Positions 49,908-59,054 of a stretch of 64,000 nucleotides of DNA are shown here, piece by piece. Below the pieces are notes generated by a model. It ran no database searches. It was given only the letters and a program-made list of their open reading frames with translations, and had not been told where the DNA came from. Location: NCBI RefSeq assembly GCF_039535785.1, contig NZ_BAAAXV010000005.1:1591167-1655166 (forward strand). Direction: 5' to 3'. Both the position numbers and the translations under genes were made by a program. The stretch is from Nonomuraea helvata. Its GTDB lineage: Bacteria; Actinomycetota; Actinomycetes; Streptosporangiales; Streptosporangiaceae. Numbering within the stretch: the first letter of the stretch is position 1; each line of letters starts with the position of its first letter.

Positions 49908-51050
49908 GTGGGGGAGAACAAGAGCATCGTGTACTGGATCCGCCGGCTGAGCGAGATCGCGATGATCTGCTGGCTGGGCATGATGCTGCTGCTCGATCTC
50001 GGGCTGGCCTCGGTCGTCGGGGGCCTCCAGTGGTTGGTGCCCTTCTGCAGCACGGCCGGGATCGCGGCCGTGGTGCTGCGGCGCAGATACCGGGTCGAGG
50101 GATTCAGCGCCATGCTCGCCCTGTCTTTCGGCACGTCGATCGTGCTCGGGACCACCGGGCACCTGGGCGTGCCCGGCATGGCGGAGACCGGGTCGCTGCT
50201 CATCCTGACCATCGGCGTGCTGAGGCACGTGGAACCGGTCCGGCGGGCGGCGGTCCTGGCGTGCGTGGGGCTGATCGTGCTGATGACCGAGGCCGCCTGC
50301 CGCCAGTACCACAACGCGGGGCTGGTGTTCTCGTTCCTGCTGTTCGCGGGATGGTCGACGGCGGCGGGGATCGGCGGCTACCTCCGTTTCCAGCAGGAGC
50401 GCCGCACCGAGGCCGTCCACTCGGTACGGCGGGCGGAACGGCTCGAACTGGCCCGGGAGCTGCACGACCTGGTCGCCCACTACATCACGGGCATCGTGGT
50501 CCAGGCCCAGGCCGCCCGTACGGTCGCCGAGACCAGCCCCGAGGCGGTCGCGCCCGCGCTCGAGGCCATCGCCACGGCCGGTTCGGACGCGCTGACCTCG
50601 ATGCGGCGCATGGTCACGGTGCTGCGTACCGAGGAGGACCCGGCCCGCAAGCCCGGCGTCACGCTGGCCGACCTGCGGATGCTGACCGACCGGTTCTCCA
50701 ATGACGGGCCGAAGGTGGCGTTCGAGATCGGGCCGGGACTGGACGATCGCACGCTGCCGCCGGAGGTCATGACCACCCTGCACCGGGTGCTCCAGGAGTC
50801 GCTGACGAACGTGCGCAAGCACGCCGCCCGCACCGCCTGGGTCGAGGCGCGCCTGCGGCGCCACGAGCAGACGGTGGTGCTGCGGGTGCGGAACTACGGG
50901 GCCGCGTCAGATTCGCGCGTCTCCCGCCTCGGCGGCGGGTTCGGGCTGGTCGGGATGGCGGAGCGGGTGGAGGCGCTGGGCGGCAGACTCTACGCGGGCC
51001 CCTCCGCCGAGGGCGCCTGGGAAGTGGTCGCCGAGTTCGCCCTCCCTTAG
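49908..51050 (+). CDS. NarL/LiaS-type sensor histidine kinase (orphan)
   Basis: 380 residues. Four to six membrane helices in the first 170 residues, then a HisKA_3 dimerisation domain with the phospho-accepting His in ELARELHDLVAHYITG and a HATPase_c domain (VLQESLTNVRKHA, GGFGLVGMAERV). No response regulator lies beside it. A TAGGCT box 9-14 bases before GTG 49908 suggests a leaderless start; the ATG at 49878 is an alternative. Its 3' end overlaps the convergent AfsR-like gene by 144 bp. Confidence 0.88.
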   Translation: MGENKSIVYWIRRLSEIAMICWLGMMLLLDLGLASVVGGLQWLVPFCSTAGIAAVVLRRRYRVEGFSAMLALSFGTSIVLGTTGHLGVPGMAETGSLLILTIGVLRHVEPVRRAAVLACVGLIVLMTEAACRQYHNAGLVFSFLLFAGWSTAAGIGGYLRFQQERRTEAVHSVRRAERLELARELHDLVAHYITGIVVQAQAARTVAETSPEAVAPALEAIATAGSDALTSMRRMVTVLRTEEDPARKPGVTLADLRMLTDRFSNDGPKVAFEIGPGLDDRTLPPEVMTTLHRVLQESLTNVRKHAARTAWVEARLRRHEQTVVLRVRNYGAASDSRVSRLGGGFGLVGMAERVEALGGRLYAGPSAEGAWEVVAEFALP

Positions 51051-54000
51051 AGCCTGCTCGAACCCCTCGTCCCCCAGCGCGGCACGCAGCCTCCGGCTGA
51101 TCCGCTCCACATCCAGCCGCTCACCCGGCGGCAGGGGCGCACCCACCGCCTTCCGGATGGCCGTGGCCGCCCCGATCAGCCTCGCCGCCACCACCGGCCC
51201 GACGGGGTTACCGCCGTTCAGCGACATGGCTCCGGCCAGGCCCTCCAGTGCCAGCGCGATCGCGCGGGGGTCGGCGGTCGCCCGCGCGGCCTCGTACCCT
51301 TCGCGATGCCTGGCCAGCGCCGTCGCCGCGGCGCCGCGCTGCTCGGCGGCGAAGCCAAGCTCCGCCATGACGAACGCGATCCCCGGCGTCCCCCGCACCT
51401 GCCGCAGCCAGTCCAGCAGGGGCAGCAGGTACGACTCCGCCTGCTCGTACCTGCCCTGCCGCCTGGCGCTCATGGCCAGGCCGAGCACGGCGTTCTCCTC
51501 GGCCGACTTGTACGACTGCTCGACCGCCACCCGCCTGGCGCGCTCGTGGTAGTCGTCGGCCCGCTCGTAATCGCCCGACAGCATCGCGATCCGGCCCAGG
51601 GCGGCCAGCCTGAACGACACCTCGAACCCCAGCTCCTCGGCCAGCCGCAGCGCCTCCTCGCGCAGCCGGGCGGCCTTGGCGTAGTCCCCGCGGATCTCGG
51701 CCGCCCGGTCGAGCACGTCCATGGCCTCCATGCGCCCCCACGCGTCGCCCAGCTCTCCGAAGATCTCCAGGCCCCGCTCTCCGTCCCGCTCCATCGCCGC
51801 GAGGTCGCCCCGGCCGACGGCGAGCCTGCCGCGCAGGCAGAGCGCCGCCGCCACACCCCACCGATCACCCGACTTCCGGTACGCCGCCAGCGCCCGCCCG
51901 GCCGCCGCCTCGTGCGCCTGCCTGTCGCCGTAGGCCCACCGGACGTGGCTCAGGAACCAGTCGGCCAGCGCGACACCCGCCGGATCGAGATCGGCACGGC
52001 GGACCGGCGAGGCCGGCCCCCCGATCAGCAGCTCGATCCCCGCCAGCCACACCGAGGCCCGTGCCGCTTCGACCGCCACCGCCCCGGAAGGCACCGCTCC
52101 TGATCGTGCCGCCCCCGAAGGCAGCGCAGCGGTTGGCGCCGCCTCTCCGGACGGGAACACCGGTGGTGGGGTGAGTGTGCCCTGGGTGGCCAGGGCCGTC
52201 GTGAGGGAGCGGCGGGCCTCGTGGAGGCGGCCGCGCAGGACCCAGTACCAGGCGAGGGCGTTGACCAGCCGAAGCGGCTCAGGCCCCGCGACGGCGAGCC
52301 GGAGGTTGGCGCTCTCGGCGTCGAGCCGCGCGAGCCACTCGCGCTGCCCCGGCCCCCTGAGGTCGGCCCGCGAGGCCAGGGCGGTGTAGTAGCGGGCGTG
52401 GCGCTCCCTGACCGCGTCGTGCTCCCCCGCCTCGCGCAGCCGCTCCACGCAGTACGCCGTCACCGACTCCAGCAGCCGGAACCGCGGCCCCGGCACGCGT
52501 ACGACCAGTGACCGGTCCACCAGCCTGGCCAGCGTGTCGAGCACGTCGACGCCGGGCTCGGCGCACACCTCCTCGGCCGCGTCCAGCGTGCACCCGTCAG
52601 CGTGTACGGCCAGCCGCCGCAGCACGACGCGCTCGGCGTCGGAGAGCAGCTCCCAGCTCCAGTCGATCATCGCCCGGAGCGTGCGCTGCCTCGCGGGCGC
52701 GTCCCGCGTGCCGGCGCTGAGCAGCCTGAACCGGTCGTCCAGCCGGTCCGCCAGCTCCTTCACCCCGAGAGCGCGTACCCGGGTGGCGGCCAGCTCCAGC
52801 GCCAGCGGAATGCCGTCGAGCCGTCTGCAGACGGTGGCCACGGTCTCGCTCGGCTCGACGTTCGCCCTTGCCGTGAAGAGCCGTACGGCCTCGGGTTCGG
52901 GCAGGGGCGGCACCACGCGTACGTGCTCGCCCGTCACGCCCAGCGGCTCCTGGCTCGTGGCGAGCACGCGGAGCTCCGGGGCCGCCCGCAGCAGGGCGGA
53001 GACCAGCTCGGCGACCTGCTCCACCAGGTGCTCGCAGTTGTCCAGGACGAGCAGCATGCGCTTGCCGGCCAGCGCGCCCGCCAGCCGGGACGTCAGCGCG
53101 ACGGCGGAGTCGTCCCGCACGCCGAGCGTGGCCGCGACCGTCTCGGCCACATCGACCGCGCCCGCCAGCTCGACCAACCACGCACGATCGGGAGAATCCG
53201 CGGCGGCGGCCAGGGCGAGCCGGGTCTTTCCGACGCCGCCCGGCCCCGTGAGCGTCACCAGGCGGGAGGTGGTCAGCAGCGCACGGACCTCGTCCAGCTC
53301 CGCCTGCCTGCCGATCAGCTCGGTGAGCGGCGCGGGCAGGTTCGTGCGGGGCGCGGGCATGCCGGTGGGCGAGCCGGGCGTCCGGTCTTGGGATGTCAGG
53401 CTCGGGTCCTGGCGCAGGATGGCCTGGTGGAGCTCGGTCAGCGCGGGCGACGGGTCCAGCCCGAGCTCCTCCCCCAGCCGCCGCCGCAACTCGCCGTAGG
53501 CGGCCAGGGCCTCGCTCTGCCGCCCACCCCGGTAGAGCGCCTTCATGTGCGAGGCGACCAGCCGTTCGCGCAGCGGGTGACGGGCCACCAGATCGCCCAT
53601 GTCCACGGGCTCGCCCAGCTCCAGCCGTACCTCCGCCTGCTCCTCCAGCGCCGCCAGGCGCGCCTCTTCCAGGCGCGCCGCCTCGGCTCGCGCGAAGGCG
53701 GCGTCGGCGAAGTCGGCGTACGCGGGCCCGCGCCACAGCCTCAGGGCCTCGTCCAGCTCGGCGGCACGCCGAGCGAGGTCCGGGGAGCGCCGCTCCACGA
53801 GGGACTGGAAGCGCAGGGCGTCGGAGTCGGCACGGGCCAGGCGGTATCCGGCGGGATCCCGCACCACCGAACCAGGGTCGCCGAGCGAGCGGCGGAGCTG
53901 GGAGACGCGGGCCTGGAGGGTTCCGACCGGGTTGCGGCCGGGCCGGGCGCCCCAGAGGTCGTCGATCAGCCGGTCGGCGGAGAGCGGCCCGCCCCCGTGC

Positions 54001-54107
54001 GCCAGCAGGTCGGCCAGGAGCGCGCGCACCTTGGGCTCGGCCACCCGGACGGGCGAGCCGTCCTCCGACCAGACCTCGAGCGGGCCCAACACCCCGAAAC
54101 GCAGCAC
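50907..54107 (-). CDS. AfsR/SARP-type transcriptional regulator (OmpR-like DBD, BTAD, NB-ARC, TPR)
   Basis: 1066 residues from the GTG at 54107. Winged-helix DNA-binding domain (LRFGVLGPLEVW, VGTLQARVSQLRRSLGD), bacterial transcriptional activation domain (about 95-245), NB-ARC ATPase (P-loop GPGGVGKTRLAL; MLLVLDNCEHLVEQV) and a C-terminal TPR solenoid. These large regulators control secondary metabolism or morphological genes. No biosynthetic cluster is adjacent except the divergent imine-reductase-like gene. The last ~48 codons run antisense into the kinase gene, so the natural stop may be earlier if a frameshift is present. Confidence 0.88.
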   Translation of the reverse strand: MLRFGVLGPLEVWSEDGSPVRVAEPKVRALLADLLAHGGGPLSADRLIDDLWGARPGRNPVGTLQARVSQLRRSLGDPGSVVRDPAGYRLARADSDALRFQSLVERRSPDLARRAAELDEALRLWRGPAYADFADAAFARAEAARLEEARLAALEEQAEVRLELGEPVDMGDLVARHPLRERLVASHMKALYRGGRQSEALAAYGELRRRLGEELGLDPSPALTELHQAILRQDPSLTSQDRTPGSPTGMPAPRTNLPAPLTELIGRQAELDEVRALLTTSRLVTLTGPGGVGKTRLALAAAADSPDRAWLVELAGAVDVAETVAATLGVRDDSAVALTSRLAGALAGKRMLLVLDNCEHLVEQVAELVSALLRAAPELRVLATSQEPLGVTGEHVRVVPPLPEPEAVRLFTARANVEPSETVATVCRRLDGIPLALELAATRVRALGVKELADRLDDRFRLLSAGTRDAPARQRTLRAMIDWSWELLSDAERVVLRRLAVHADGCTLDAAEEVCAEPGVDVLDTLARLVDRSLVVRVPGPRFRLLESVTAYCVERLREAGEHDAVRERHARYYTALASRADLRGPGQREWLARLDAESANLRLAVAGPEPLRLVNALAWYWVLRGRLHEARRSLTTALATQGTLTPPPVFPSGEAAPTAALPSGAARSGAVPSGAVAVEAARASVWLAGIELLIGGPASPVRRADLDPAGVALADWFLSHVRWAYGDRQAHEAAAGRALAAYRKSGDRWGVAAALCLRGRLAVGRGDLAAMERDGERGLEIFGELGDAWGRMEAMDVLDRAAEIRGDYAKAARLREEALRLAEELGFEVSFRLAALGRIAMLSGDYERADDYHERARRVAVEQSYKSAEENAVLGLAMSARRQGRYEQAESYLLPLLDWLRQVRGTPGIAFVMAELGFAAEQRGAAATALARHREGYEAARATADPRAIALALEGLAGAMSLNGGNPVGPVVAARLIGAATAIRKAVGAPLPPGERLDVERISRRLRAALGDEGFEQALREGELGDHFPGALGGGARVESAAQRLHPLRHPDQPEPAAEAGDARI

Positions 54108-54170
54108 ACCATGACCAACCCGTAGCGGGGCCGAAGGATTTCCGTAGCGGCGTGTCCGAGGGTGTGGGGC

Positions 54171-55028
54171 ATGAGTCAAGTGACAGTCGTGGGACTGGGC
54201 CCGATGGGGTCGAAGATGGCAGAGACGCTGCTGGCCTCCGGGCACCAGGTGGCGGTGTGGAACCGTACGGCGAGCAAGGCGGCACCGCTGGTCGCCAAGG
54301 GCGCCAGGCAGGCGGAGAGCGCGGCGGACGGCGAGCTGCTGGTGGTCAGCCAGATCAGCTACCAGGCGATGTACGACAGCCTCGGCGACGCCAGGCTGGA
54401 CGGGAAAGTGGTGGTCAACCTCAGCTCCGACACCCCGGAGGCGCTGCGCGGGGCGGCCCGGTGGGTGCAGGAGCGCGGCGGCACGCTGATCACCGCGGGC
54501 ATCATGGTCCCGCCGCCCGGCATCGGGCAGCCGGGGGCGTACACCTTCTACAGCGGCCCCAAGGAGGTCCTCGACCGGCACGCGGGGACGCTGGAGGCGC
54601 TGAGCGAGGTCACCTACGTCGGGCCGGACCAGGGCCTGGCGATGATGTACTACCAGGCCCAGCTGCTGATCTTCTGGTCGAGCCTGACCAGCTACATGCA
54701 CGCCATGGCGATGCTGCGCACGGCCGGCACCTCACCGATGGAGTTCCTTCCGTTCGCCCGGGACCTGTTCACCCAGCTGGGCAGCGAGGGCCCCATGGGG
54801 TACGCCAAGATCCTGGCCCAGGAGTTCGAGGCCGGTGAATATCCGGGTGGGGAGAACTCCCTGCACATGCAGGCCGTCGGCATCGGCCACGCCGTGGCGG
54901 CGCTGGCCGATGCCGGGCTGGAGACCACGATGCCGGGCGCGCTCAAGGCGCTGTTCGAGCGCGCCGACGCCGAGGGCCGCGGCCACGAGGGCCTCGGCAC
55001 CGTGATCGAGTCGATCAGAAAACCCTGA
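54171..55028 (+). CDS. Imine-reductase-like NADPH-dependent oxidoreductase
   Basis: 285 residues. N-terminal Rossmann domain of the beta-hydroxyacid-dehydrogenase type (TVVGLGPMGSKMAETLL; VWNRTASKA) and a helical dimerisation domain. The signature stretch GGTLITAGIMVPPPGIGQPG, FYSGPKE and the C-terminal LHMQAVGIGHAVAALADAG closely resemble imine reductases; the proton-donor position after ...MYYQAQLLIFW is Tyr/Gln-like and not the usual Asp or Tyr in a fixed spot, so specificity is open. Divergent from the AfsR-like gene (63 bp between), which may control it. The ATG at 54171 follows a GAGGGTGTGGGG ribosome site. Confidence 0.7.
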   Translation: MSQVTVVGLGPMGSKMAETLLASGHQVAVWNRTASKAAPLVAKGARQAESAADGELLVVSQISYQAMYDSLGDARLDGKVVVNLSSDTPEALRGAARWVQERGGTLITAGIMVPPPGIGQPGAYTFYSGPKEVLDRHAGTLEALSEVTYVGPDQGLAMMYYQAQLLIFWSSLTSYMHAMAMLRTAGTSPMEFLPFARDLFTQLGSEGPMGYAKILAQEFEAGEYPGGENSLHMQAVGIGHAVAALADAGLETTMPGALKALFERADAEGRGHEGLGTVIESIRKP

Positions 55029-55029
55029 T

Positions 55030-56400
55030 CTAATGGTTCGCCAGGAAGGCGAGCAGGTCCTGCCTCGTGATCAGGCCCGATGGCTTGCCGTCTTCCAGCA
55101 CGACCGCCGCATCGGCCTTCTCCAGCGCTTCAACCGCACGAGCCACAGGTTCACCACTGCCGATCGTGGGTAGCGGCGCCGACATGTGATCGGCGATCGG
55201 GTCGTCGGAGGAGAGCCTGCCGTGATAGAGCGCTTCGAGGAGGTCGCGCTCGACGATGGAGCCGACCACCTCGGCCGCCATGACCGGCGGCTCCTCCTTC
55301 ATCACCGGGAGCTGGGAGACCGAGTATTCGCGCATGATCGCGATAGCGGTGCTCACGGACTCGTGCGGATGCACGTGCACGAACTCCGGCAGCCCCGGCC
55401 CCTTCCTGGCCAGCACGTCGCCGACCAGCCCTTCGTCGGAGGACTCGGTCAGGAAGCCGTAGTCGGCCATCCAGTCGTCGTTGAAGATCTTCGACAGGTA
55501 GCCGCGGCCGCCGTCGGGCAGCAGCACGACGATCACGTCGTCGGGCGCGGCCGTGGCCGCCACGCGCAGCGCCGCCACGACCGCCATCCCGCACGAGCCG
55601 CCGACCAGCAGCCCCTCCTCGCGGGCCAGCCGGCGGGTCATGTTGAACGACTCCTTGTCCGACACCGCGATGATCTCGTCGCAGATCTTGGTGTCGTACG
55701 TGGCGGGCCAGATGTCCTCCCCGACCCCTTCCACGAGGTACGGCCGGCCGGTGCCGCCCGAGTAGACCGAGCCCTCGGGGTCAGCCCCGATGATCTTCAC
55801 CCGGCCGCCCGAGATCTCCTTGAGGTAGCGGCCGGTGCCGCTGATCGTGCCGCCGGTGCCGATGCCCGCCACGAAGTGGGTGATCCGGCCCTCGGTCTGC
55901 TCCCAGATCTCCGGCCCCGTCGAGTGGTAGTGGGAGTCGGGGTTGTTGACGTTGGAGTACTGGTCGGGCTTCCAGGCGTTCGGCACCTCGCGGGCCAGCC
56001 GGTCGGACACCGAGTAGTACGAGTCGGGGTGGTCGGGCGAGACGGCGGTCGGGCAGACCACGACCTCCGCCCCGTACGCCCGCAGCACCGCGATCTTGTC
56101 CTGGGCCACCTTGTCCGGCACCACGAACAGGCACCGGTATCCCTTCTGCTGAGCCACGATCGCCAGGCCCACGCCGGTGTTGCCCGAGGTCGGCTCGACG
56201 ATCACGCCGCCGGGCCGCAGCGCGCCCGACGCCTCCGCGGCCTCGATCATGCGCACGGCGATGCGGTCCTTGACCGAGCCACCCGGATTGAGATACTCGA
56301 CTTTGGCCAGCACCTGTGCGGAGAGCCCCGCATTGACTTTGTGCAGCCGGACGAGCGGAGTGTTCCCGATCAGATCGACCAGGGAATCGTAAACGCGCAC
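55030..56400 (-). CDS. cbs: Cystathionine beta-synthase
   Basis: 456 residues. PLP-binding Lys44 in PGGSVKDRIAV, SGNTGVGLAIVAQQKGY, PLP-phosphate loop GTGGTISGTGRY and Ser/Asn positions as in CBS, followed by a C-terminal pair of CBS domains (about 330-456) as in eukaryotic-like regulation. It condenses serine and homocysteine to cystathionine. GTG at 56400 (MRVYDSLVDL) is chosen; a GTG at 56412 is also possible. It ends 2 bp from the convergent imine-reductase-like gene. Confidence 0.93.
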   Translation of the reverse strand: MRVYDSLVDLIGNTPLVRLHKVNAGLSAQVLAKVEYLNPGGSVKDRIAVRMIEAAEASGALRPGGVIVEPTSGNTGVGLAIVAQQKGYRCLFVVPDKVAQDKIAVLRAYGAEVVVCPTAVSPDHPDSYYSVSDRLAREVPNAWKPDQYSNVNNPDSHYHSTGPEIWEQTEGRITHFVAGIGTGGTISGTGRYLKEISGGRVKIIGADPEGSVYSGGTGRPYLVEGVGEDIWPATYDTKICDEIIAVSDKESFNMTRRLAREEGLLVGGSCGMAVVAALRVAATAAPDDVIVVLLPDGGRGYLSKIFNDDWMADYGFLTESSDEGLVGDVLARKGPGLPEFVHVHPHESVSTAIAIMREYSVSQLPVMKEEPPVMAAEVVGSIVERDLLEALYHGRLSSDDPIADHMSAPLPTIGSGEPVARAVEALEKADAAVVLEDGKPSGLITRQDLLAFLANH

Positions 56401-56526
56401 CGAGGTGTTCACCTTCTTTACCGAAGCTTGGTCAGCTTGTCCGTGGCCGAGATCCAGTGGGGGTGGCAGGCCCTCGACTACTTTCAAGCAAACGCTACCG
56501 CTGAGTTCGACTAGGAGGCACGAAGC

Positions 56527-57552
56527 GTGGTCTGGCCAGCTGGTATGGCGCGCGCGGCGCGGAGGATCGCCGCCGCGGCGGCACTCGGCGGCGGCGGGCT
56601 CACAGCGCTCGGCGCCACGGCGTACGGACTGTTGATCGCAGAAGGGCTGCTCGCGCGCAAGGCCATCGGGCAACCCCACGGGCTGGACGGGCCGCCGTCG
56701 GACGGCACGTACGGCGACTTCCCCGGCGAGCCGCTCAAGCTCGCCATGCTCGGCGACTCCACCTCCGTCGGGCTCGGCATGGAGGATCCTGCCGAGACCC
56801 CCGGCGTGCTGCTCGCGAACGGCCTGGCCTCGGCGGCCGAGCGCCCGGTGCGGCTGCTCGTCGTCGGCAAGTCCGGCTCACCGTCGGCCGAGCTGGGCGA
56901 GCAGGTGGACAAGGCCCTGACCATGGAGCCCGACGTCGCGGTGATCTTCGTGGGGGCCAACGACATCATCACGCAGACGCCGCCCGCGACCGCCGTACGC
57001 CATCTGACCAAGGCCGTGCGGCGGTTGCGTGACGCGGGCGTCGAGGTCGTCGTGGGCACCTGTCCCGACCTCGGCACGGTCCGGCCGATCGCGCAGCCGC
57101 TGCGCTGGGTGACGCGGCGCTGGAGCCGCCAGCTGGCGGCGGCTCAGACGGTGGCGGTGGTGGACGCGGGCGGCCGTACGGTGGCGTTCGCCGACGTCCT
57201 GGGCCCGGAGTTCGATACAAACCCGACAGAAATGTTCGGACCGGATCGTTTCCATCCATCTGCCCGAGGTTACGCGCAGGCCGCTAACGCAGTGCTACCG
57301 TCAGTGTGCGCTGCGTTGGGGCTGTGGCCTGAGCCGCGGCCCGCACGTGGCGAAGCACTGCAACCGATCTACCTCGCGGCGGCTACGGCCGCGGAGGAGC
57401 CCGGCACCGAGGTCACCGCGACCAGGGTCGACGGGCGGGCGACGGGCCTGCACGGAAAGTGGGCCACGTTGCTCCGCCGGCGGCTCGGCGTGACGCTCAA
57501 CGACGCCCGGCGTCTGACGCCCAGGCTCGACGAGACCCTCGACGACGCCTGA
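56527..57552 (+). CDS. SGNH/GDSL-family hydrolase, membrane-anchored or secreted
   Basis: 341 residues. N-terminal hydrophobic segment (AAAAALGGGGLTALGATAYGLLI) then the SGNH blocks: LAMLGDSTSVGLG (Ser78), SGSPSAELGEQ, FVGANDII and DRFHPSARGYA (Asp and His). The C-terminal extension of about 75 residues has no recognised motif. Probably an esterase or lipase acting at the cell surface. GTG start with AGGAGG nine bases upstream. This gene is divergent from CBS, with a 126-bp spacer. Confidence 0.88.
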   Translation: MVWPAGMARAARRIAAAAALGGGGLTALGATAYGLLIAEGLLARKAIGQPHGLDGPPSDGTYGDFPGEPLKLAMLGDSTSVGLGMEDPAETPGVLLANGLASAAERPVRLLVVGKSGSPSAELGEQVDKALTMEPDVAVIFVGANDIITQTPPATAVRHLTKAVRRLRDAGVEVVVGTCPDLGTVRPIAQPLRWVTRRWSRQLAAAQTVAVVDAGGRTVAFADVLGPEFDTNPTEMFGPDRFHPSARGYAQAANAVLPSVCAALGLWPEPRPARGEALQPIYLAAATAAEEPGTEVTATRVDGRATGLHGKWATLLRRRLGVTLNDARRLTPRLDETLDDA

Positions 57553-57651
57553 CGTCCCGCGCTCAGGCTCGATGGGGGCGAGCCGCGCCCGGTGCCGGTC
57601 ACTCTGCGCGCCGGAGTCGCCACTCCTCGTCCTCTTTGGAGTGGATTGCCC

Positions 57652-59010
57652 GTGCAGCGGCCCCCCAGGAAACCGTCCATCGCCCTCGCAGGAGCCCTCG
57701 TAGGCACCCTCGCCGCGACCGCCTGCTCCGGCAGCGACGCGGCCACCACCACGACCTTCCCGACCTGGCAGAACACCCAGGTCAACGTCGTCAGCCGGAT
57801 GGCAGTCGCGGGCGGGGTGGTCGCCGCCACCTCCATGAAGCCCGACGGCACGCTCGAGACCGTCGCCGTCGGCCTCCGCGACGGCAGGCGGCTGTGGGCG
57901 TACCCGGCCACGATGGCCGGCCGCCTGCCCGGCATGGGCGTCTCGACCCCCGCGATCGTGGAGACCTCCCAGGGCCAGGGGGTGGTCGTCGCGCTCGACC
58001 CGGCCAAGAGCGGCCACTGGAACGCCACCCTCGTCGCCCGCGACGCCCGTTCCGGGGCGCAGAAGTGGACCAGGCCGATGCATTCGACGTTCGGGCCGCA
58101 GCGCTGCGGCCCGTACGTCTGCGTGTCCGAGCACACCGCCCTGGCCAAGGCCCGCACGGTGGTGCTCGACCCGCTCACGGGCAAGCTCCTGTGGAAGCTG
58201 CCGGGGATCTCCGAGGTGGAGTGGTCGGACCAGGCCCGGGTCCTGCTCCTCAGGCTGGCCGCCAACCCCATGGTCGAGTCGTACGAGCTCAAGACCGGCA
58301 AGCTCCAGTGGCAGCAGCCGATCGAGCAGGCGCTCGGGCCGGGCGTCGACATGTCGGGCGGGTGGGCGTTCGGCGCCACAGGCGATGACCTGGTCGGCTA
58401 CGTCGCCCCCTACACGAACCCGCAGACCAAGAAGGTCTCCGCCTTCGGCCTCTTCTCCATCAAGATCGGTGACGGCACGGTCAACTGGATGCGTCCCTCG
58501 GTCGTACGGGTCTATCCCAGCGGCAACCCCGGCTACGCGCCCGTCGTGCGCCCCGTCGACCGCCAGGGGGCCTACGGCGGGTTCGCCCGGCTGGAGTCGG
58601 AGAGCGGCCGGGTGCTCGGGCAGATCACCGCGACCGACGTGCCCGGCTCCGGCTGGTGGCTGGCCTTCCCCGACCGGATGGACAAGCTGGGCTTCCTCAA
58701 GCACAACGCCAAGGGCTCGGCGTTCGACCTCGCCTCCGGCAAGCCCGTACCGGTCGAGGAGCAGCGCGGCTGGTCCTTCTGCGTCACCGACCCCAAGCCG
58801 CTGCCGCTGCGGGGGCAGGCGCCGGGGTTCTACTCGACGGCCGCCGTCTGCGAGTACGACCTCGCCACCGGCAAGCGGGTCCAGGGCGATGTCGTGCCGC
58901 CCCCCTGGTTCACGGGCAGCCAGGACGGGTGGCGGCTGTGGCGCGACGAGAAGGGGGCCGTCCACGCCGTCAACGACCAAACCGCAGCCGCTCCGGGTAT
59001 GTACGGATAG
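57652..59010 (+). CDS. Lipoprotein with PQQ-like beta-propeller
   Basis: 452 residues. Signal peptide with lipobox LAATAC (Cys near 25), then a repeated pattern typical of PQQ/Trp-docking propellers: GLRDGRRLWAYPA, DARSGAQKWTRPM, DPLTGKLLWKLPG, ELKTGKLQWQQPI, KIGDGTVNWMRP. Extracellular lipid-anchored protein, likely a binding or scaffold role; no catalytic motif is obvious. The GTG at 57652 is chosen for signal-peptide fit. It lies about 45 bp upstream of the thiolase gene on the same strand. Confidence 0.75.
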   Translation: MQRPPRKPSIALAGALVGTLAATACSGSDAATTTTFPTWQNTQVNVVSRMAVAGGVVAATSMKPDGTLETVAVGLRDGRRLWAYPATMAGRLPGMGVSTPAIVETSQGQGVVVALDPAKSGHWNATLVARDARSGAQKWTRPMHSTFGPQRCGPYVCVSEHTALAKARTVVLDPLTGKLLWKLPGISEVEWSDQARVLLLRLAANPMVESYELKTGKLQWQQPIEQALGPGVDMSGGWAFGATGDDLVGYVAPYTNPQTKKVSAFGLFSIKIGDGTVNWMRPSVVRVYPSGNPGYAPVVRPVDRQGAYGGFARLESESGRVLGQITATDVPGSGWWLAFPDRMDKLGFLKHNAKGSAFDLASGKPVPVEEQRGWSFCVTDPKPLPLRGQAPGFYSTAAVCEYDLATGKRVQGDVVPPPWFTGSQDGWRLWRDEKGAVHAVNDQTAAAPGMYG

Positions 59011-59054
59011 AACCCGAATATAGTTCTATCTGTAGCACCGACAAAGGAGGGGCC

